Assembly (NCBI RefSeq): GCF_051020765.1
Contig: NW_027469236.1
Span: forward strand, 248,001 to 312,000
Length of the DNA stretch: 64,000 bases
Reading direction: 5' to 3'
Origin: Lasioglossum baleicum
Taxonomy: Eukaryota; Arthropoda; Insecta; Hymenoptera; Halictidae
Each line of letters opens with the position of its first letter. Positions within the stretch are counted from its first letter, which is position 1. Made by a program: the position numbers and the translations under genes. The notes under the pieces were generated by a model. That model searched no databases. It was not told where the DNA came from and worked only from the letters and a program-made list of their open reading frames with translations. Positions 9,495 to 23,104 of the stretch are shown piece after piece.

Positions 9495-12400
9495 CGAGAG
9501 GATGCATCCCGCAGGCTAGTCGAGTAAAAACATATGCGAGAGGATGCATCCCGCAGGCTAGTCGAGTAAAAACACGTGCGAGAGGATGCTTCCCGCATTT
9601 TAGTCGAGTAAAAACACATGCGAGAGGATGCATCCCGCAGGCTAGTCGAGTAAAAACACGTGCGAGAGGATGCTTCCCGCAGGCTAGTCGAGTAAAAACA
9701 CGTGCGGGAGGATGCATCCCGCAAGCTAGTCGAGTAAAAACACGTGCGTGAGGATGCATCCCGCAGGCTAGTCGAGTAAAAACACATGCGAGAGGATGCA
9801 TCCCGCAGGCTAGTCGAGTAAAAACACGTGCGAGAGTATGCTTCCCGCAGGCTAGTCGAGTAAAAACACGTGCGAGAGGATGCATCCCGCAGGCTAGTCG
9901 AGTAAAAACACGTGCGCGAGAATGCATCCCGCAGGCTAGTCGAGTAAAAACACATGCGAGAGGATGCATCCCGCAGGCTAGTCGAGTAAAAACACGTGCG
10001 AGAGGATGCTTCCCGCAGGCTAGTCGAGTAAAAACACGTGCGAGAGGATGCATCCCGCAGGCTAGTCGAGTAAAAACTCATGCGAGAGGATGCTTCTCGC
10101 AGGCTGGTCGAGCAAAAACACGTGCGAGAGGATGCATCCCGCAGGCTAGTCGAGTAAAAACACATGCGAGAGGATGCATCCCGCAGGCTAGTCGAGTAAA
10201 AACACGTGCGAGAGGATGCTTCCCGCAGGCTAGTCGAGTAAAAACACGTGCGAGAGGATGCATCCCGCAGGCTAGTCGAGTAAAAACACATGCGAGAGAA
10301 TGCATCCCGCAGGCTAGTCGAGTAAAAACGCATGCGAGAGGATGCTTCTCGCAGGCTGGTCGAGCAAAAACACGTGCGAGAGGATGCATCCCGCAGGCTA
10401 GTCGAGTAAAAACACATGCGAGAGGATGCATCCCGCAGGCTAGTCGAGTAAAAACACGTGCGAGAGGATGCTTCCCGCAGGCTAGTCGAGTACAAACACG
10501 TGCGAGAGGATGCATCCCGCAGGCTAGTCGAGTAAAAACACGTGCGAGAGAATGCATCCCGCAGGCTAGTCGAGTAAAAACACATGCGAGAGGATGCATC
10601 CCGCAGGCTAATCGAGTAAAAACGCATGCGAGAGGATGCTTCTCGCAGGCTGGTCGAGCAAAAACACGTGCGAGAGGATGCATCCCGCAGGCTAGTCGAG
10701 TAAAAACACATGCGAGAGGATGCATCCCGCAGGCTAATCGAGTAAAAACACATGCGAGAGGATGCATCCCGCAGGCTAGTCGAGTAAAAACACGTGCGAG
10801 AGGATGCTTCCCGCAGGCTAGTCGAGTAAAAACACGTGCGAGAGGATGCATCCCGCAGGCTAGTCGAGTAAAAACGCATGCGAGAGGATGCTTCTCGCAG
10901 GCTGGTCGAGCAAAAACACGTGCGAGAGGATGCATCCCGCAGGCTAGTCGAGTAAAAACACATGCGAGAGGATGCATCCCGCAGGCTAGTCGAGTAAAAA
11001 CACGTGCGAGAGGATGCTTCCCGCAGGCTAGTCGAGTAAAAACACGTGCGAGAGGATGCATCCCGCAGGCTAGTCGAGTAAAAACACATGCGAGAGAATG
11101 CATCCCGCAGGCTAGTCGAGTAAAAACGCATGCGAGAGGATGCTTCTCGCAGGCTGGTCGGGCAAAAACACGTGCGAGAGGATGCATCCCGCAGGCTAGT
11201 CGAGTAAAAACACATGCGAGAGGATGCATCCCGCAGGCTAGTCGAGTAAAAACACGTGCGAGAGGATGCTTCCCGCAGGCTAGTCGAGTACACACACGTG
11301 CGAGAGGATGCATCCCGCAGGCTAGTCGAGTAAAAACACGTGCGAGAGAATGCATCCCGCAGGCTAGTCGAGTAAAAACACATGCGAGAGGATGCATCCC
11401 GCAGGCTAATCGAGTAAAAACACATGCGAGAGGATGCATCCCGCAGGCTAGTCGAGTAAAAACACATGCGAGAGGATGCATCCCGCAGGCTAATCGAGTA
11501 AAAACACATGCGAGAGGATGCATCCCGCAGGCTAGTCGAGTAAAAACACGTGCGAGAGGATGCTTCCCGCAGGCTAGTCGAGTAAAAACACGTGCGAGAG
11601 GATGCATCCCGCAGGCTAGTCGAGTAAAAACGCATGCGAGAGGATGCTTCTCGCAGGCTGGTCGAGCAAAAACACGTGCGAGAGGATGCATCCCGCAGGC
11701 TAGTCGAGTAAAAACACATGCGAGAGGATGCATCCCGCAGGCTAGTCGAGTAAAAACACGTGCGAGAGGATGCTTCCCGCAGGCTAGTCGAGTAAAAACA
11801 CGTGCGAGAGGATGCATCCCGCAGGCTAGTCGAGTAAAAACACATGCGAGAGAATGCATCCCGCAGGCTAGTCGAGTAAAAACGCATGCGAGAGGATGCT
11901 TCTCGCAGGCTGGTCGAGCAAAAACACGTGCGAGAGGATGCATCCCGCAGGCTAGTCGAGTAAAAACACATGCGAGAGGATGCATCCCGCAGGCTAGTCG
12001 AGTAAAAACACGTGCGAGAGGATGCTTCCCGCAGGCTAGTCGAGTAAAAACGCATGCGAGAGGATGCTTCTCGCAGGCTGGTCGAGCAAAAACACGTGCG
12101 AGAGGATGCATCCCGCAGGCTAGTCGAGTAAAAACACGTGCGAGAGAATGCATCCCGCAGGCTAGTCGAGTAAAAACACATGCGAGAGGATGCATCCCGC
12201 AGGCTAATCGAGTAAAAACACGTGCGAGAGGATGCATCCCGCAGGCTAGTCGAGTAAAAACACATGCGAGAGGATGCATCCCGCAGGCTAATCGAGTAAA
12301 AACACATGCGAGAGGATGCATCCCGCAGGCTAGTCGAGTAAAAACACGTGCGAGAGGATGCTTCCCGCAGGCTAGTCGAGTAAAAACACGTGCGAGAGGA

Positions 12401-13152
12401 TGCATCCCGCAGGCTAGTCGAGTAAAAACGCATGCGAGAGGATGCTTCTCGCAGGCTGGTCGAGCAAAAACACGTGCGAGAGGATGCATCCCGCAGGCTA
12501 GTCGAGTAAAAACACATGCGAGAGGATGCATCCCGCAGGCTAGTCGAGTAAAAACACGTGCGAGAGGATGCTTCCCGCAGGCTAGTCGAGTAAAAACACG
12601 TGCGAGAGGATGCATCCCGCAGGCTAGTCGAGTAAAAACACATGCGAGAGAATGCATCCCGCAGGCTAGTCGAGTAAAAACGCATGCGAGAGGATGCTTC
12701 TCGCAGGCTGGTCGAGCAAAAACACGTGCGAGAGGATGCATCCCGCAGGCTAGTCGAGTAAAAACACATGCGAGAGGATGCATCCCGCAGGCTAGTCGAG
12801 TAAAAACACGTGCGAGAGGATGCTTCCCGCAGGCTAGTCGAGTACACACACGTGCGAGAGGATGCATCCCGCAGGCTAGTCGAGTAAAAACACGTGCGAG
12901 AGAATGCATCCCGCAGGCTAGTCGAGTAAAAACACATGCGAGAGGATGCATCCCGCAGGCTAATCGAGTAAAAACGCATGCGAGAGGATGCTTCTCGCAG
13001 GCTGGTCGAGCAAAAACACGTGCGAGAGGATGCATCCCGCAGGCTAGTCGAGTAAAAACACATGCGAGAGGATGCATCCCGCAGGCTAGTCGAGTAAAAA
13101 CACATGCGAGAGGATGCATCCCGCAGGCTAGTCGAGTAAAAATACGTGCGAG

Positions 13153-13242
13153 GTTTTGTGGGATGCGCATGCGCAGGTTTTGTGGGATGCGCATGCGCAG
13201 GATTTGTGGGATGCGAATGCGCAGGTTTTTTGGGATGCGCAT
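13153..13242 (+). repeat. 24-bp array S3
   Basis: Standard 90-bp short form, paired with L3 at the fixed 327-bp spacing. Confidence 0.95.
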
Positions 13243-13479
13243 GGCTAGTCGAGCAAAAACACGTGCGAGAGGATGCATCCCGCAGGCTAGTCGAGTAAAA
13301 ACACATGCGAGAGGATGCATCCCGCAGGCTAGTCGAGTAAAAACACGTGCGAGAGGATGCTTCCTGCAGGCTAGTCGAGTAAAAACACGTGCGAGAGGAT
13401 GCATCCCGCAGGCTAGTCGAGTAAAAACACGTGCGAGAGGATGCATCCCGCAGGCTAGTCGAGTAAGAACACGTGCGAG

Positions 13480-13617
13480 GTTTTGTGGGATGCGCATGCG
13501 CAGGGTTTTTGGGATGCGCATGCGCAGGTTTTGTGGGATGCGCATGCGCAGGTTTTGTGGGATGCGAATGCGCAGGTTGTTTGGGATGCGCATGCGCAGG
13601 TTTTTTTGGATGCGCAT
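13480..13617 (+). repeat. 24-bp array L3 (G lineage)
   Basis: Long form. The monomer directly after it carries CACATG instead of CACGTG, a mark shared with L5, L6 and L15. Confidence 0.95.
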
Positions 13618-14274
13618 GGCTAGTCGAGCAAAAACACATGCGAGAGGATGCATCCCGCATGTTAGTCGAGTAAAAACACATGCGAGAGGATGCATCCCGC
13701 AGGCTAGTCGAGTAAAAACACGTGCGAGAGGATGCATCCCGCAGGCTAGTCGAGTAAAAACACATGCGAGAGAATGCATCCCGCAGGCTAGTCGAGTAAA
13801 AACGCATGCGAGAGGATGCTTCTCGCAGGCTGGTCGAGCAAAAACACGTGCGAGAGGATGCATCCCGCAGGCTAGTCGAGTAAAAACACATGCGAGAGGA
13901 TGCATCCCGCAGGCTAGTCGAGTAAAAACACGTGCGAGAGGATGCTTCCCGCAGGCTAGTCGAGTACACACACGTGCGAGAGGATGCATCCCGCAGGCTA
14001 GTCGAGTAAAAACACGTGCGAGAGAATGCATCCCGCAGGCTAGTCGAGTAAAAACACATGCGAGAGGATGCATCCCGCAGGCTAATCGAGTAAAAACGCA
14101 TGCGAGAGGATGCTTCTCGCAGGCTGGTCGAGCAAAAACACGTGCGAGAGGATGCATCCCGCAGGCTAGTCGAGTAAAAACACATGCGAGTGGATGCATC
14201 CCGCAGGCTAGTCGAGTAAAAACACATGCGAGAGGATGCATCCCGCAGGCTAGTCGAGTAAAAATACGTGCGAG

Positions 14275-14364
14275 GTTTTGTGGGATGCGCATGCGCAGGT
14301 TTTGTGGGATGCGCATGCGCAGGATTTGTGGGATGCGAATGCGCAGGTTTTTTGGGATGCGCAT
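14275..14364 (+). repeat. 24-bp array S4
   Basis: Standard 90-bp short form, paired with L4 at 327 bp. It is the copy of S1 at a shift of 11,643 bp. Confidence 0.95.
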
Positions 14365-14601
14365 GGCTAGTCGAGCAAAAACACGTGCGAGAGGATGCAT
14401 CCCGCAGGCTAGTCGAGTAAAAACACATGCGAGAGGATGCATCCCGCAGGCTAGTCGAGTAAAAACACGTGCGAGAGGATGCTTCCTGCAGACTAGTCGA
14501 GTAAAAACACGTGCGAGAGGATGCATCCCGCAGGCTAGTCGAGTAAAAACACGTGCGAGAGGATGCATCCCGCAGGCTAGTCGAGTAAGAACACGTGCGA
14601 G

Positions 14602-14739
14602 GTTTTGTGGGATGCGCATGCGCAGGGTTTTTGGGATGCGCATGCGCAGGTTTTGTGGGATACGCATGCGCAGGTTTTGTGGGATGCGAATGCGCAGGTT
14701 GTTTGGGATGCGCATGCGCAGGTTTTTTTGGATGCGCAT
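14602..14739 (+). repeat. 24-bp array L4 (G lineage)
   Basis: Long form with one private change: unit 3 reads GATACGCATGCGC, destroying one NRF1-type palindrome. Copy of L2 at a shift of 11,643 bp. Confidence 0.95.
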
Positions 14740-17700
14740 GGCTAGTCGAGCAAAAACACGTGCGAGAGGATGCATCCCGCATGTTAGTCGAGTAAAAACA
14801 CATGCGAGAGGATGCATCCCGCAGGCTAGTCGAGTAAAAACACATGCGAGAGGATGCATCCCGCAGGCTAGTCGAGTAAAAACACGTGCGAGAGGATGCT
14901 TCCCGCAGGCTAGTCGAGCAAAAATACGTGCGAGAGGATGCATCCCACAGGCTAGTCGAGCAAAAACACGTGTGAGAGGATGCATCCCGCAGGCTAGTCG
15001 AGCAAAAACACGTGCGAGAGGATGCATCCCGCAGGCTAGTCGAGTAAAAACATATGCGAGAGGATGCATCCCGCAGGCTAGTCGAGTAAAAACACGTGCG
15101 AGAGGATGCTTCCCGCATGCTAGTCGAGTAAAAACACATGCGAGAGGATGCATCCCGCAGGCTAGTCGAGTAAAAACACGTGCGAGAGGATGCTTCCCGC
15201 AGGCTAGTCGAGTAAAAACACGTGCGGGAGGATGCATCCCGCAAGCTAGTCGAGTAAAAACACGTGCGTGAGGATGCATCCCGCAGGCTAGTCGAGTAAA
15301 AACACATGCGAGAGGATGCATCCCGCAGGCTAGTCGAGTAAAAACACGTGCGAGAGTATGCTTCCCGCAGGCTAGTCGAGTAAAAACACGTGCGAGAGGA
15401 TGCATCCCGCAGGCTAGTCGAGTAAAAACATATGCGAGAGGATGCATCCCGCAGGCTAGTCGAGTAAAAACACGTGCGAGAGGATGCTTCCCGCATTTTA
15501 GTCGAGTAAAAACACATGCGAGAGGATGCATCCCGCAGGCTAGTCGAGTAAAAACACGTGCGAGAGGATGCTTCCCGCAGGCTAGTCGAGTAAAAACACG
15601 TGCGGGAGGATGCATCCCGCAAGCTAGTCGAGTAAAAACACGTGCGTGAGGATGCATCCCGCAGGCTAGTCGAGTAAAAACACATGCGAGAGGATGCATC
15701 CCGCAGGCTAGTCGAGTAAAAACACGTGCGAGAGTATGCTTCCCGCAGGCTAGTCGAGTAAAAACACGTGCGAGAGGATGCATCCCGCAGGCTAGTCGAG
15801 TAAAAACACGTGCGCGAGAATGCATCCCGCAGGCTAGTCGAGTAAAAACACATGCGAGAGGATGCATCCCGCAGGCTAGTCGAGTAAAAACACGTGCGAG
15901 AGGATGCTTCCCGCAGGCTAGTCGAGTAAAAACACGTGCGAGAGGATGCATCCCGCAGGCTAGTCGAGTAAAAACTCATGCGAGAGGATGCTTCTCGCAG
16001 GCTGGTCGAGCAAAAACACGTGCGAGAGGATGCATCCCGCAGGCTAGTCGAGTAAAAACACATGCGAGAGGATGCATCCCGCAGGCTAGTCGAGTAAAAA
16101 CACGTGCGAGAGGATGCTTCCCGCAGGCTAGTCGAGTAAAAACACGTGCGAGAGGATGCATCCCGCAGGCTAGTCGAGTAAAAACACATGCGAGAGAATG
16201 CATCCCGCAGGCTAGTCGAGTAAAAACGCATGCGAGAGGATGCTTCTCGCAGGCTGGTCGAGCAAAAACACGTGCGAGAGGATGCATCCCGCAGGCTAGT
16301 CGAGTAAAAACACATGCGAGAGGATGCATCCCGCAGGCTAGTCGAGTAAAAACACGTGCGAGAGGATGCTTCCCGCAGGCTAGTCGAGTACAAACACGTG
16401 CGAGAGGATGCATCCCGCAGGCTAGTCGAGTAAAAACACGTGCGAGAGAATGCATCCCGCAGGCTAGTCGAGTAAAAACACATGCGAGAGGATGCATCCC
16501 GCAGGCTAATCGAGTAAAAACGCATGCGAGAGGATGCTTCTCGCAGGCTGGTCGAGCAAAAACACGTGCGAGAGGATGCATCCCGCAGGCTAGTCGAGTA
16601 AAAACACATGCGAGAGGATGCATCCCGCAGGCTAATCGAGTAAAAACACATGCGAGAGGATGCATCCCGCAGGCTAGTCGAGTAAAAACACGTGCGAGAG
16701 GATGCTTCCCGCAGGCTAGTCGAGTAAAAACACGTGCGAGAGGATGCATCCCGCAGGCTAGTCGAGTAAAAACGCATGCGAGAGGATGCTTCTCGCAGGC
16801 TGGTCGAGCAAAAACACGTGCGAGAGGATGCATCCCGCAGGCTAGTCGAGTAAAAACACATGCGAGAGGATGCATCCCGCAGGCTAGTCGAGTAAAAACA
16901 CGTGCGAGAGGATGCTTCCCGCAGGCTAGTCGAGTAAAAACACGTGCGAGAGGATGCATCCCGCAGGCTAGTCGAGTAAAAACACATGCGAGAGAATGCA
17001 TCCCGCAGGCTAGTCGAGTAAAAACGCATGCGAGAGGATGCTTCTCGCAGGCTGGTCGGGCAAAAACACGTGCGAGAGGATGCATCCCGCAGGCTAGTCG
17101 AGTAAAAACACATGCGAGAGGATGCATCCCGCAGGCTAGTCGAGTAAAAACACGTGCGAGAGGATGCTTCCCGCAGGCTAGTCGAGTACACACACGTGCG
17201 AGAGGATGCATCCCGCAGGCTAGTCGAGTAAAAACACGTGCGAGAGAATGCATCCCGCAGGCTAGTCGAGTAAAAACACATGCGAGAGGATGCATCCCGC
17301 AGGCTAATCGAGTAAAAACACATGCGAGAGGATGCATCCCGCAGGCTAGTCGAGTAAAAACACATGCGAGAGGATGCATCCCGCAGGCTAATCGAGTAAA
17401 AACACATGCGAGAGGATGCATCCCGCAGGCTAGTCGAGTAAAAACACGTGCGAGAGGATGCTTCCCGCAGGCTAGTCGAGTAAAAACACGTGCGAGAGGA
17501 TGCATCCCGCAGGCTAGTCGAGTAAAAACGCATGCGAGAGGATGCTTCTCGCAGGCTGGTCGAGCAAAAACACGTGCGAGAGGATGCATCCCGCAGGCTA
17601 GTCGAGTAAAAACACATGCGAGAGGATGCATCCCGCAGGCTAGTCGAGTAAAAACACGTGCGAGAGGATGCTTCCCGCAGGCTAGTCGAGTAAAAACACG

Positions 17701-18699
17701 TGCGAGAGGATGCATCCCGCAGGCTAGTCGAGTAAAAACACATGCGAGAGAATGCATCCCGCAGGCTAGTCGAGTAAAAACGCATGCGAGAGGATGCTTC
17801 TCGCAGGCTGGTCGAGCAAAAACACGTGCGAGAGGATGCATCCCGCAGGCTAGTCGAGTAAAAACACATGCGAGAGGATGCATCCCGCAGGCTAGTCGAG
17901 TAAAAACACGTGCGAGAGGATGCTTCCCGCAGGCTAGTCGAGTAAAAACGCATGCGAGAGGATGCTTCTCGCAGGCTGGTCGAGCAAAAACACGTGCGAG
18001 AGGATGCATCCCGCAGGCTAGTCGAGTAAAAACACGTGCGAGAGAATGCATCCCGCAGGCTAGTCGAGTAAAAACACATGCGAGAGGATGCATCCCGCAG
18101 GCTAATCGAGTAAAAACACGTGCGAGAGGATGCATCCCGCAGGCTAGTCGAGTAAAAACACATGCGAGAGGATGCATCCCGCAGGCTAATCGAGTAAAAA
18201 CACATGCGAGAGGATGCATCCCGCAGGCTAGTCGAGTAAAAACACGTGCGAGAGGATGCTTCCCGCAGGCTAGTCGAGTAAAAACACGTGCGAGAGGATG
18301 CATCCCGCAGGCTAGTCGAGTAAAAACGCATGCGAGAGGATGCTTCTCGCAGGCTGGTCGAGCAAAAACACGTGCGAGAGGATGCATCCCGCAGGCTAGT
18401 CGAGTAAAAACACATGCGAGAGGATGCATCCCGCAGGCTAGTCGAGTAAAAACACGTGCGAGAGGATGCTTCCCGCAGGCTAGTCGAGTAAAAACACGTG
18501 CGAGAGGATGCATCCCGCAGGCTAGTCGAGTAAAAACACATGCGAGAGAATGCATCCCGCAGGCTAGTCGAGTAAAAACGCATGCGAGAGGATGCTTCTC
18601 GCAGGCTGGTCGAGCAAAAACACGTGCGAGAGGATGCATCCCGCAGGCTAGTCGAGTAAAAACACATGCGAGAGGATGCATCCCGCAGGCTAGTCGAGT

Positions 18700-18705
18700 A
18701 AAAAA
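18700..18705 (+). other. Six-A run (one extra A)
   Basis: The A5 tract is A6, shifting frame once. The duplicate at about 12,801-12,806 has A5. Homopolymer errors are possible. Confidence 0.85.
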
Positions 18706-19051
18706 CACGTGCGAGAGGATGCTTCCCGCAGGCTAGTCGAGTACACACACGTGCGAGAGGATGCATCCCGCAGGCTAGTCGAGTAAAAACACGTGCGAGA
18801 GAATGCATCCCGCAGGCTAGTCGAGTAAAAACACATGCGAGAGGATGCATCCCGCAGGCTAATCGAGTAAAAACGCATGCGAGAGGATGCTTCTCGCAGG
18901 CTGGTCGAGCAAAAACACGTGCGAGAGGATGCATCCCGCAGGCTAGTCGAGTAAAAACACATGCGAGAGGATGCATCCCGCAGGCTAGTCGAGTAAAAAC
19001 ACATGCGAGAGGATGCATCCCGCAGGCTAGTCGAGTAAAAATACGTGCGAG

Positions 19052-19141
19052 GTTTTGTGGGATGCGCATGCGCAGGTTTTGTGGGATGCGCATGCGCAGG
19101 ATTTGTGGGATGCGAATGCGCAGGTTTTTTGGGATGCGCAT
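19052..19141 (+). repeat. 24-bp array S5
   Basis: Standard short form, first of three tandem S-L cassettes. Confidence 0.95.
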
Positions 19142-19378
19142 GGCTAGTCGAGCAAAAACACGTGCGAGAGGATGCATCCCGCAGGCTAGTCGAGTAAAAA
19201 CACATGCGAGAGGATGCATCCCGCAGGCTAGTCGAGTAAAAACACGTGCGAGAGGATGCTTCCTGCAGGCTAGTCGAGTAAAAACACGTGCGAGAGGATG
19301 CATCCCGCAGGCTAGTCGAGTAAAAACACGTGCGAGAGGATGCATCCCGCAGGCTAGTCGAGTAAGAACACGTGCGAG

Positions 19379-19516
19379 GTTTTGTGGGATGCGCATGCGC
19401 AGGGTTTTTGGGATGCGCATGCGCAGGTTTTGTGGGATGCGCATGCGCAGGTTTTGTGGGATGCGAATGCGCAGGTTGTTTGGGATGCGCATGCGCAGGT
19501 TTTTTTGGATGCGCAT
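19379..19516 (+). repeat. 24-bp array L5 (G lineage)
   Basis: Long form followed by a CACATG monomer; copy of L3 at a shift of 5,899 bp. Confidence 0.95.
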
Positions 19517-20929
19517 GGCTAGTCGAGCAAAAACACATGCGAGAGGATGCATCCCGCATGTTAGTCGAGTAAAAACACATGCGAGAGGATGCATCCCGCA
19601 GGCTAGTCGAGTAAAAACACATGCGAGAGGATGCATCCCGCAGGCTAGTCGAGTAAAAACACGTGCGAGAGGATGCTTCCCGCAGGCTAGTCGAGCAAAA
19701 ACACGTGCGAGAGGATGCATCCCACAGGCTAGTCGAGCAAAAACACGTGTGAGAGGATGCATCCCGCAGGCTAGTCGAGCAAAAAGACGTGCGAGAGGAT
19801 GCATCCCGCAGGCTAGTCGAGTAAAAACATATGCGAGAGGATGCATCCCGCAGGCTAGTCGAGTAAAAACACGTGCGAGAGGATGCTTCCCGCATGCTAG
19901 TCGAGTAAAAACACATGCGAGAGGATGCATCCCGCAGGCTAGTCGAGTAAAAACACGTGCGAGAGGATGCTTCCCGCAGGCTAGTCGAGTAAAAACACGT
20001 GCGGGAGGATGCATCCCGCAAGCTAGTCGAGTAAAAACAGGTGCGTGAGGATGCATCCCGCAGGCTAGTCGAGTAAAAACACATGCGAGAGGATGCATCC
20101 CGCAGGCTAGTCGAGTAAAAACACATGCGAGAGGATGCATCCCGCAGGCTAATCGAGTAAAAACACGTGCGAGAGGATGCATCCCGCAGGCTAGTCGAGT
20201 AAAAACGCATGCGAGAGGATGCTTCTCGCAGGCTGGTCGAGCAAAAACACGTGCGAGAGGATGCATCCCGCAGGCTAGTCGAGTAAAAACACATGCGAGA
20301 GGATGCATCCCGCAGGCTAGTCGAGTAAAAACACGTGCGAGAGGATGCTTCCCGCAGGCTAGTCGAGTAAAAACACGTGCGAGAGGATGCATCCCGCAGG
20401 CTAGTCGAGTAAAAACACATGCGAGAGAATGCATCCCGCAGGCTAGTCGAGTAAAAACGCATGCGAGAGGATGCTTCTCGCAGGCTGGTCGAGCAAAAAC
20501 ACGTGCGAGAGGATGCATCCCGCAGGCTAGTCGAGTAAAAACACATGCGAGAGGATGCATCCCGCAGGCTAGTCGAGTAAAAACACGTGCGAGAGGATGC
20601 TTCCCGCAGGCTAGTCGAGTACACACACGTGCGAGAGGATGCATCCCGCAGGCTAGTCGAGTAAAAACACGTGCGAGAGAATGCATCCCGCAGGCTAGTC
20701 GAGTAAAAACACATGCGAGAGGATGCATCCCGCAGGCTAATCGAGTAAAAACGCATGCGAGAGGATGCTTCTCGCAGGCTGGTCGAGCAAAAACACGTGC
20801 GAGAGGATGCATCCCGCAGGCTAGTCGAGTAAAAACACATGCGAGAGGATGCATCCCGCAGGCTAGTCGAGTAAAAACACATGCGAGAGGATGCATCCCG
20901 CAGGCTAGTCGAGTAAAAATACGTGCGAG

Positions 20930-21019
20930 GTTTTGTGGGATGCGCATGCGCAGGTTTTGTGGGATGCGCATGCGCAGGATTTGTGGGATGCGAATGCGCA
21001 GGTTTTTTGGGATGCGCCT
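20930..21019 (+). repeat. 24-bp array S6
   Basis: Short form with a private A-to-C change in the last partial unit (GCGCCTGG at the exit junction). Shifted 1,878 bp from S5. Confidence 0.95.
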
Positions 21020-21256
21020 GGCTAGTCGAGCAAAAACACGTGCGAGAGGATGCATCCCGCAGGCTAGTCGAGTAAAAACACATGCGAGAGGATGCATCCC
21101 GCAGGCTAGTCGAGTAAAAACACGTGCGAGAGGATGCTTCCTGCAGGCTAGTCGAGTAAAAACACGTGCGAGAGGATGCATCCCGCAGGCTAGTCGAGTA
21201 AAAACACGTGCGAGAGGATGCATCCCGCAGGCTAGTCGAGTAAGAACACGTGCGAG

Positions 21257-21394
21257 GTTTTGTGGGATGCGCATGCGCAGGGTTTTTGGGATGCGCATGC
21301 GCAGGTTTTGTGGGATGCGCATGCGCAGGTTTTGTGGGATGCGAATGCGCAGGTTGTTTGGGATGCGCATGCGCAGGTTTTTTTGGATGCGCAT
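21257..21394 (+). repeat. 24-bp array L6 (G lineage)
   Basis: Long form, copy of L5 at a shift of 1,878 bp, followed by a CACATG monomer. Confidence 0.95.
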
Positions 21395-22639
21395 GGCTAG
21401 TCGAGCAAAAACACATGCGAGAGGATGCATCCCGCATGTTAGTCGAGTAAAAACACATGCGAGAGGATGCATCCCGCAGGCTAGTCGAGTAAAAACACAT
21501 GCGAGAGGATGCATCCCGCAGGCTAGTCGAGTAAAAACACGTGCGAGAGGATGCTTCCCGCAGGCTAGTCGAGCAAAAACACGTGCGAGAGGATGCATCC
21601 CACAGGCTAGTCGAGCAAAAACACGTGTGAGAGGATGCATCCCGCAGGCTAGTCGAGCAAAAAGACGTGCGAGAGGATGCATCCCGCAGGCTAGTCGAGT
21701 AAAAACATATGCGAGAGGATGCATCCCGCAGGCTAGTCGAGTAAAAACACGTGCGAGAGGATGCTTCCCGCATGCTAGTCGAGTAAAAACACATGCGAGA
21801 GGATGCATCCCGCAGGCTAGTCGAGTAAAAACACGTGCGAGAGGATGCTTCCCGCAGGCTAGTCGAGTAAAAACACGTGCGGGAGGATGCATCCCGCAAG
21901 CTAGTCGAGTAAAAACAGGTGCGTGAGGATGCATCCCGCAGGCTAGTCGAGTAAAAACACATGCGAGAGGATGCATCCCGCAGGCTAATCGAGTAAAAAC
22001 ACATGCGAGAGGATGCATCCCGCAGGCTAGTCGAGTAAAAACACGTGCGAGAGGATGCTTCCCGCAGGCTAGTCGAGTAAAAACACGTGCGAGAGGATGC
22101 ATCCCGCAGGCTAGTCGAGTAAAAACGCATGCGAGAGGATGCTTCTCGCAGGCTGGTCGAGCAAAAACACGTGCGAGAGGATGCATCCCGCAGGCTAGTC
22201 GAGTAAAAACACATGCGAGAGGATGCATCCCGCAGGCTAGTCGAGTAAAAACACGTGCGAGAGGATGCTTCCCGCAGGCTAGTCGAGTAAAAACACGTGC
22301 GAGAGGATGCATCCCGCAGGCTAGTCGAGTAAAAACACATGCGAGAGAATGCATCCCGCAGGCTAGTCGAGTAAAAACACGTGCGAGAGGATGCTTCCCG
22401 CAGGCTAGTCGAGTAAAAACACGTGCGAGAGGATGCATCCCGCAGGCTAGTCGAGTAAAAACACATGCGAGAGAATGCATCCCGCAGGCTAGTCGAGTAA
22501 AAACGCATGCGAGAGGATGCTTCTCGCAGGCTGGTCGAGCAAAAACACGTGCGAGAGGATGCATCCCGCAGGCTAGTCGAGTAAAAACACATGCGAGAGG
22601 ATGCATCCCGCAGGCTAGTCGAGTAAAAATACGTGCGAG

Positions 22640-22729
22640 GTTTTGTGGGATGCGCATGCGCAGGTTTTGTGGGATGCGCATGCGCAGGATTTGTGGGATG
22701 CGAATGCGCAGGTTTTTTGGGATGCGCAT
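22640..22729 (+). repeat. 24-bp array S7
   Basis: Standard short form, shifted 1,710 bp from S6. Confidence 0.95.
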
Positions 22730-22966
22730 GGCTAGTCGAGCAAAAACACGTGCGAGAGGATGCATCCCGCAGGCTAGTCGAGTAAAAACACATGCGAGAG
22801 GATGCATCCCGCAGGCTAGTCGAGTAAAAACACGTGCGAGAGGATGCTTCCTGCAGGCTAGTCGAGCAAAAACACGTGCGAGAGGATGCATCCCGCAGGC
22901 TAGTCGAGTAAAAACACGTGCGAGAGGATGCATCCCGCAGGCTAGTCGAGTAAGAACACGTGCGAG

Positions 22967-23104
22967 GTTTTGTGGGATGCGCATGCGCAGGGTTTTTGGG
23001 ATGCGCATGCGCAGGTTTTGTGGGATGCGCATGCGCAGGTTTTGTGGGATGCGAATGCGCAGGTTTTTTGGGATGCGCATGCGCAGGTTTTTTTGGATGC
23101 GCAT
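22967..23104 (+). repeat. 24-bp array L7 (T lineage)
   Basis: Long form. It sits in the cassette most like L6 yet has the T-lineage unit 5, so the lineage mark has switched between neighbouring cassettes. Confidence 0.95.

Larger units (their letters stand above)
9475..13715 (+). repeat. Segmental duplicate C, copy 1
   Basis: About 4.2 kb shared with 15,373-19,614. The shift is 5,898 up to the extra A at 18,700-18,705 and 5,899 after it. Anchors: CATATG 9531/15,429, CGCATG 12,051/17,949, GTACACAC 12,842/18,741, S3/S5 and L3/L5. Confidence 0.83.
13738..17413 (+). repeat. Segmental duplicate B, copy 2
   Basis: Counterpart of 2,095-5,770 (shift 11,643), including ACTCATG at 15,974 and GGTCGGGC at 17,054. 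Confidence 0.85.
15373..19614 (+). repeat. Segmental duplicate C, copy 2
   Basis: Counterpart of 9,475-13,715; overlaps the right part of duplicate B copy 2, so the copying events are nested. Confidence 0.83.
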
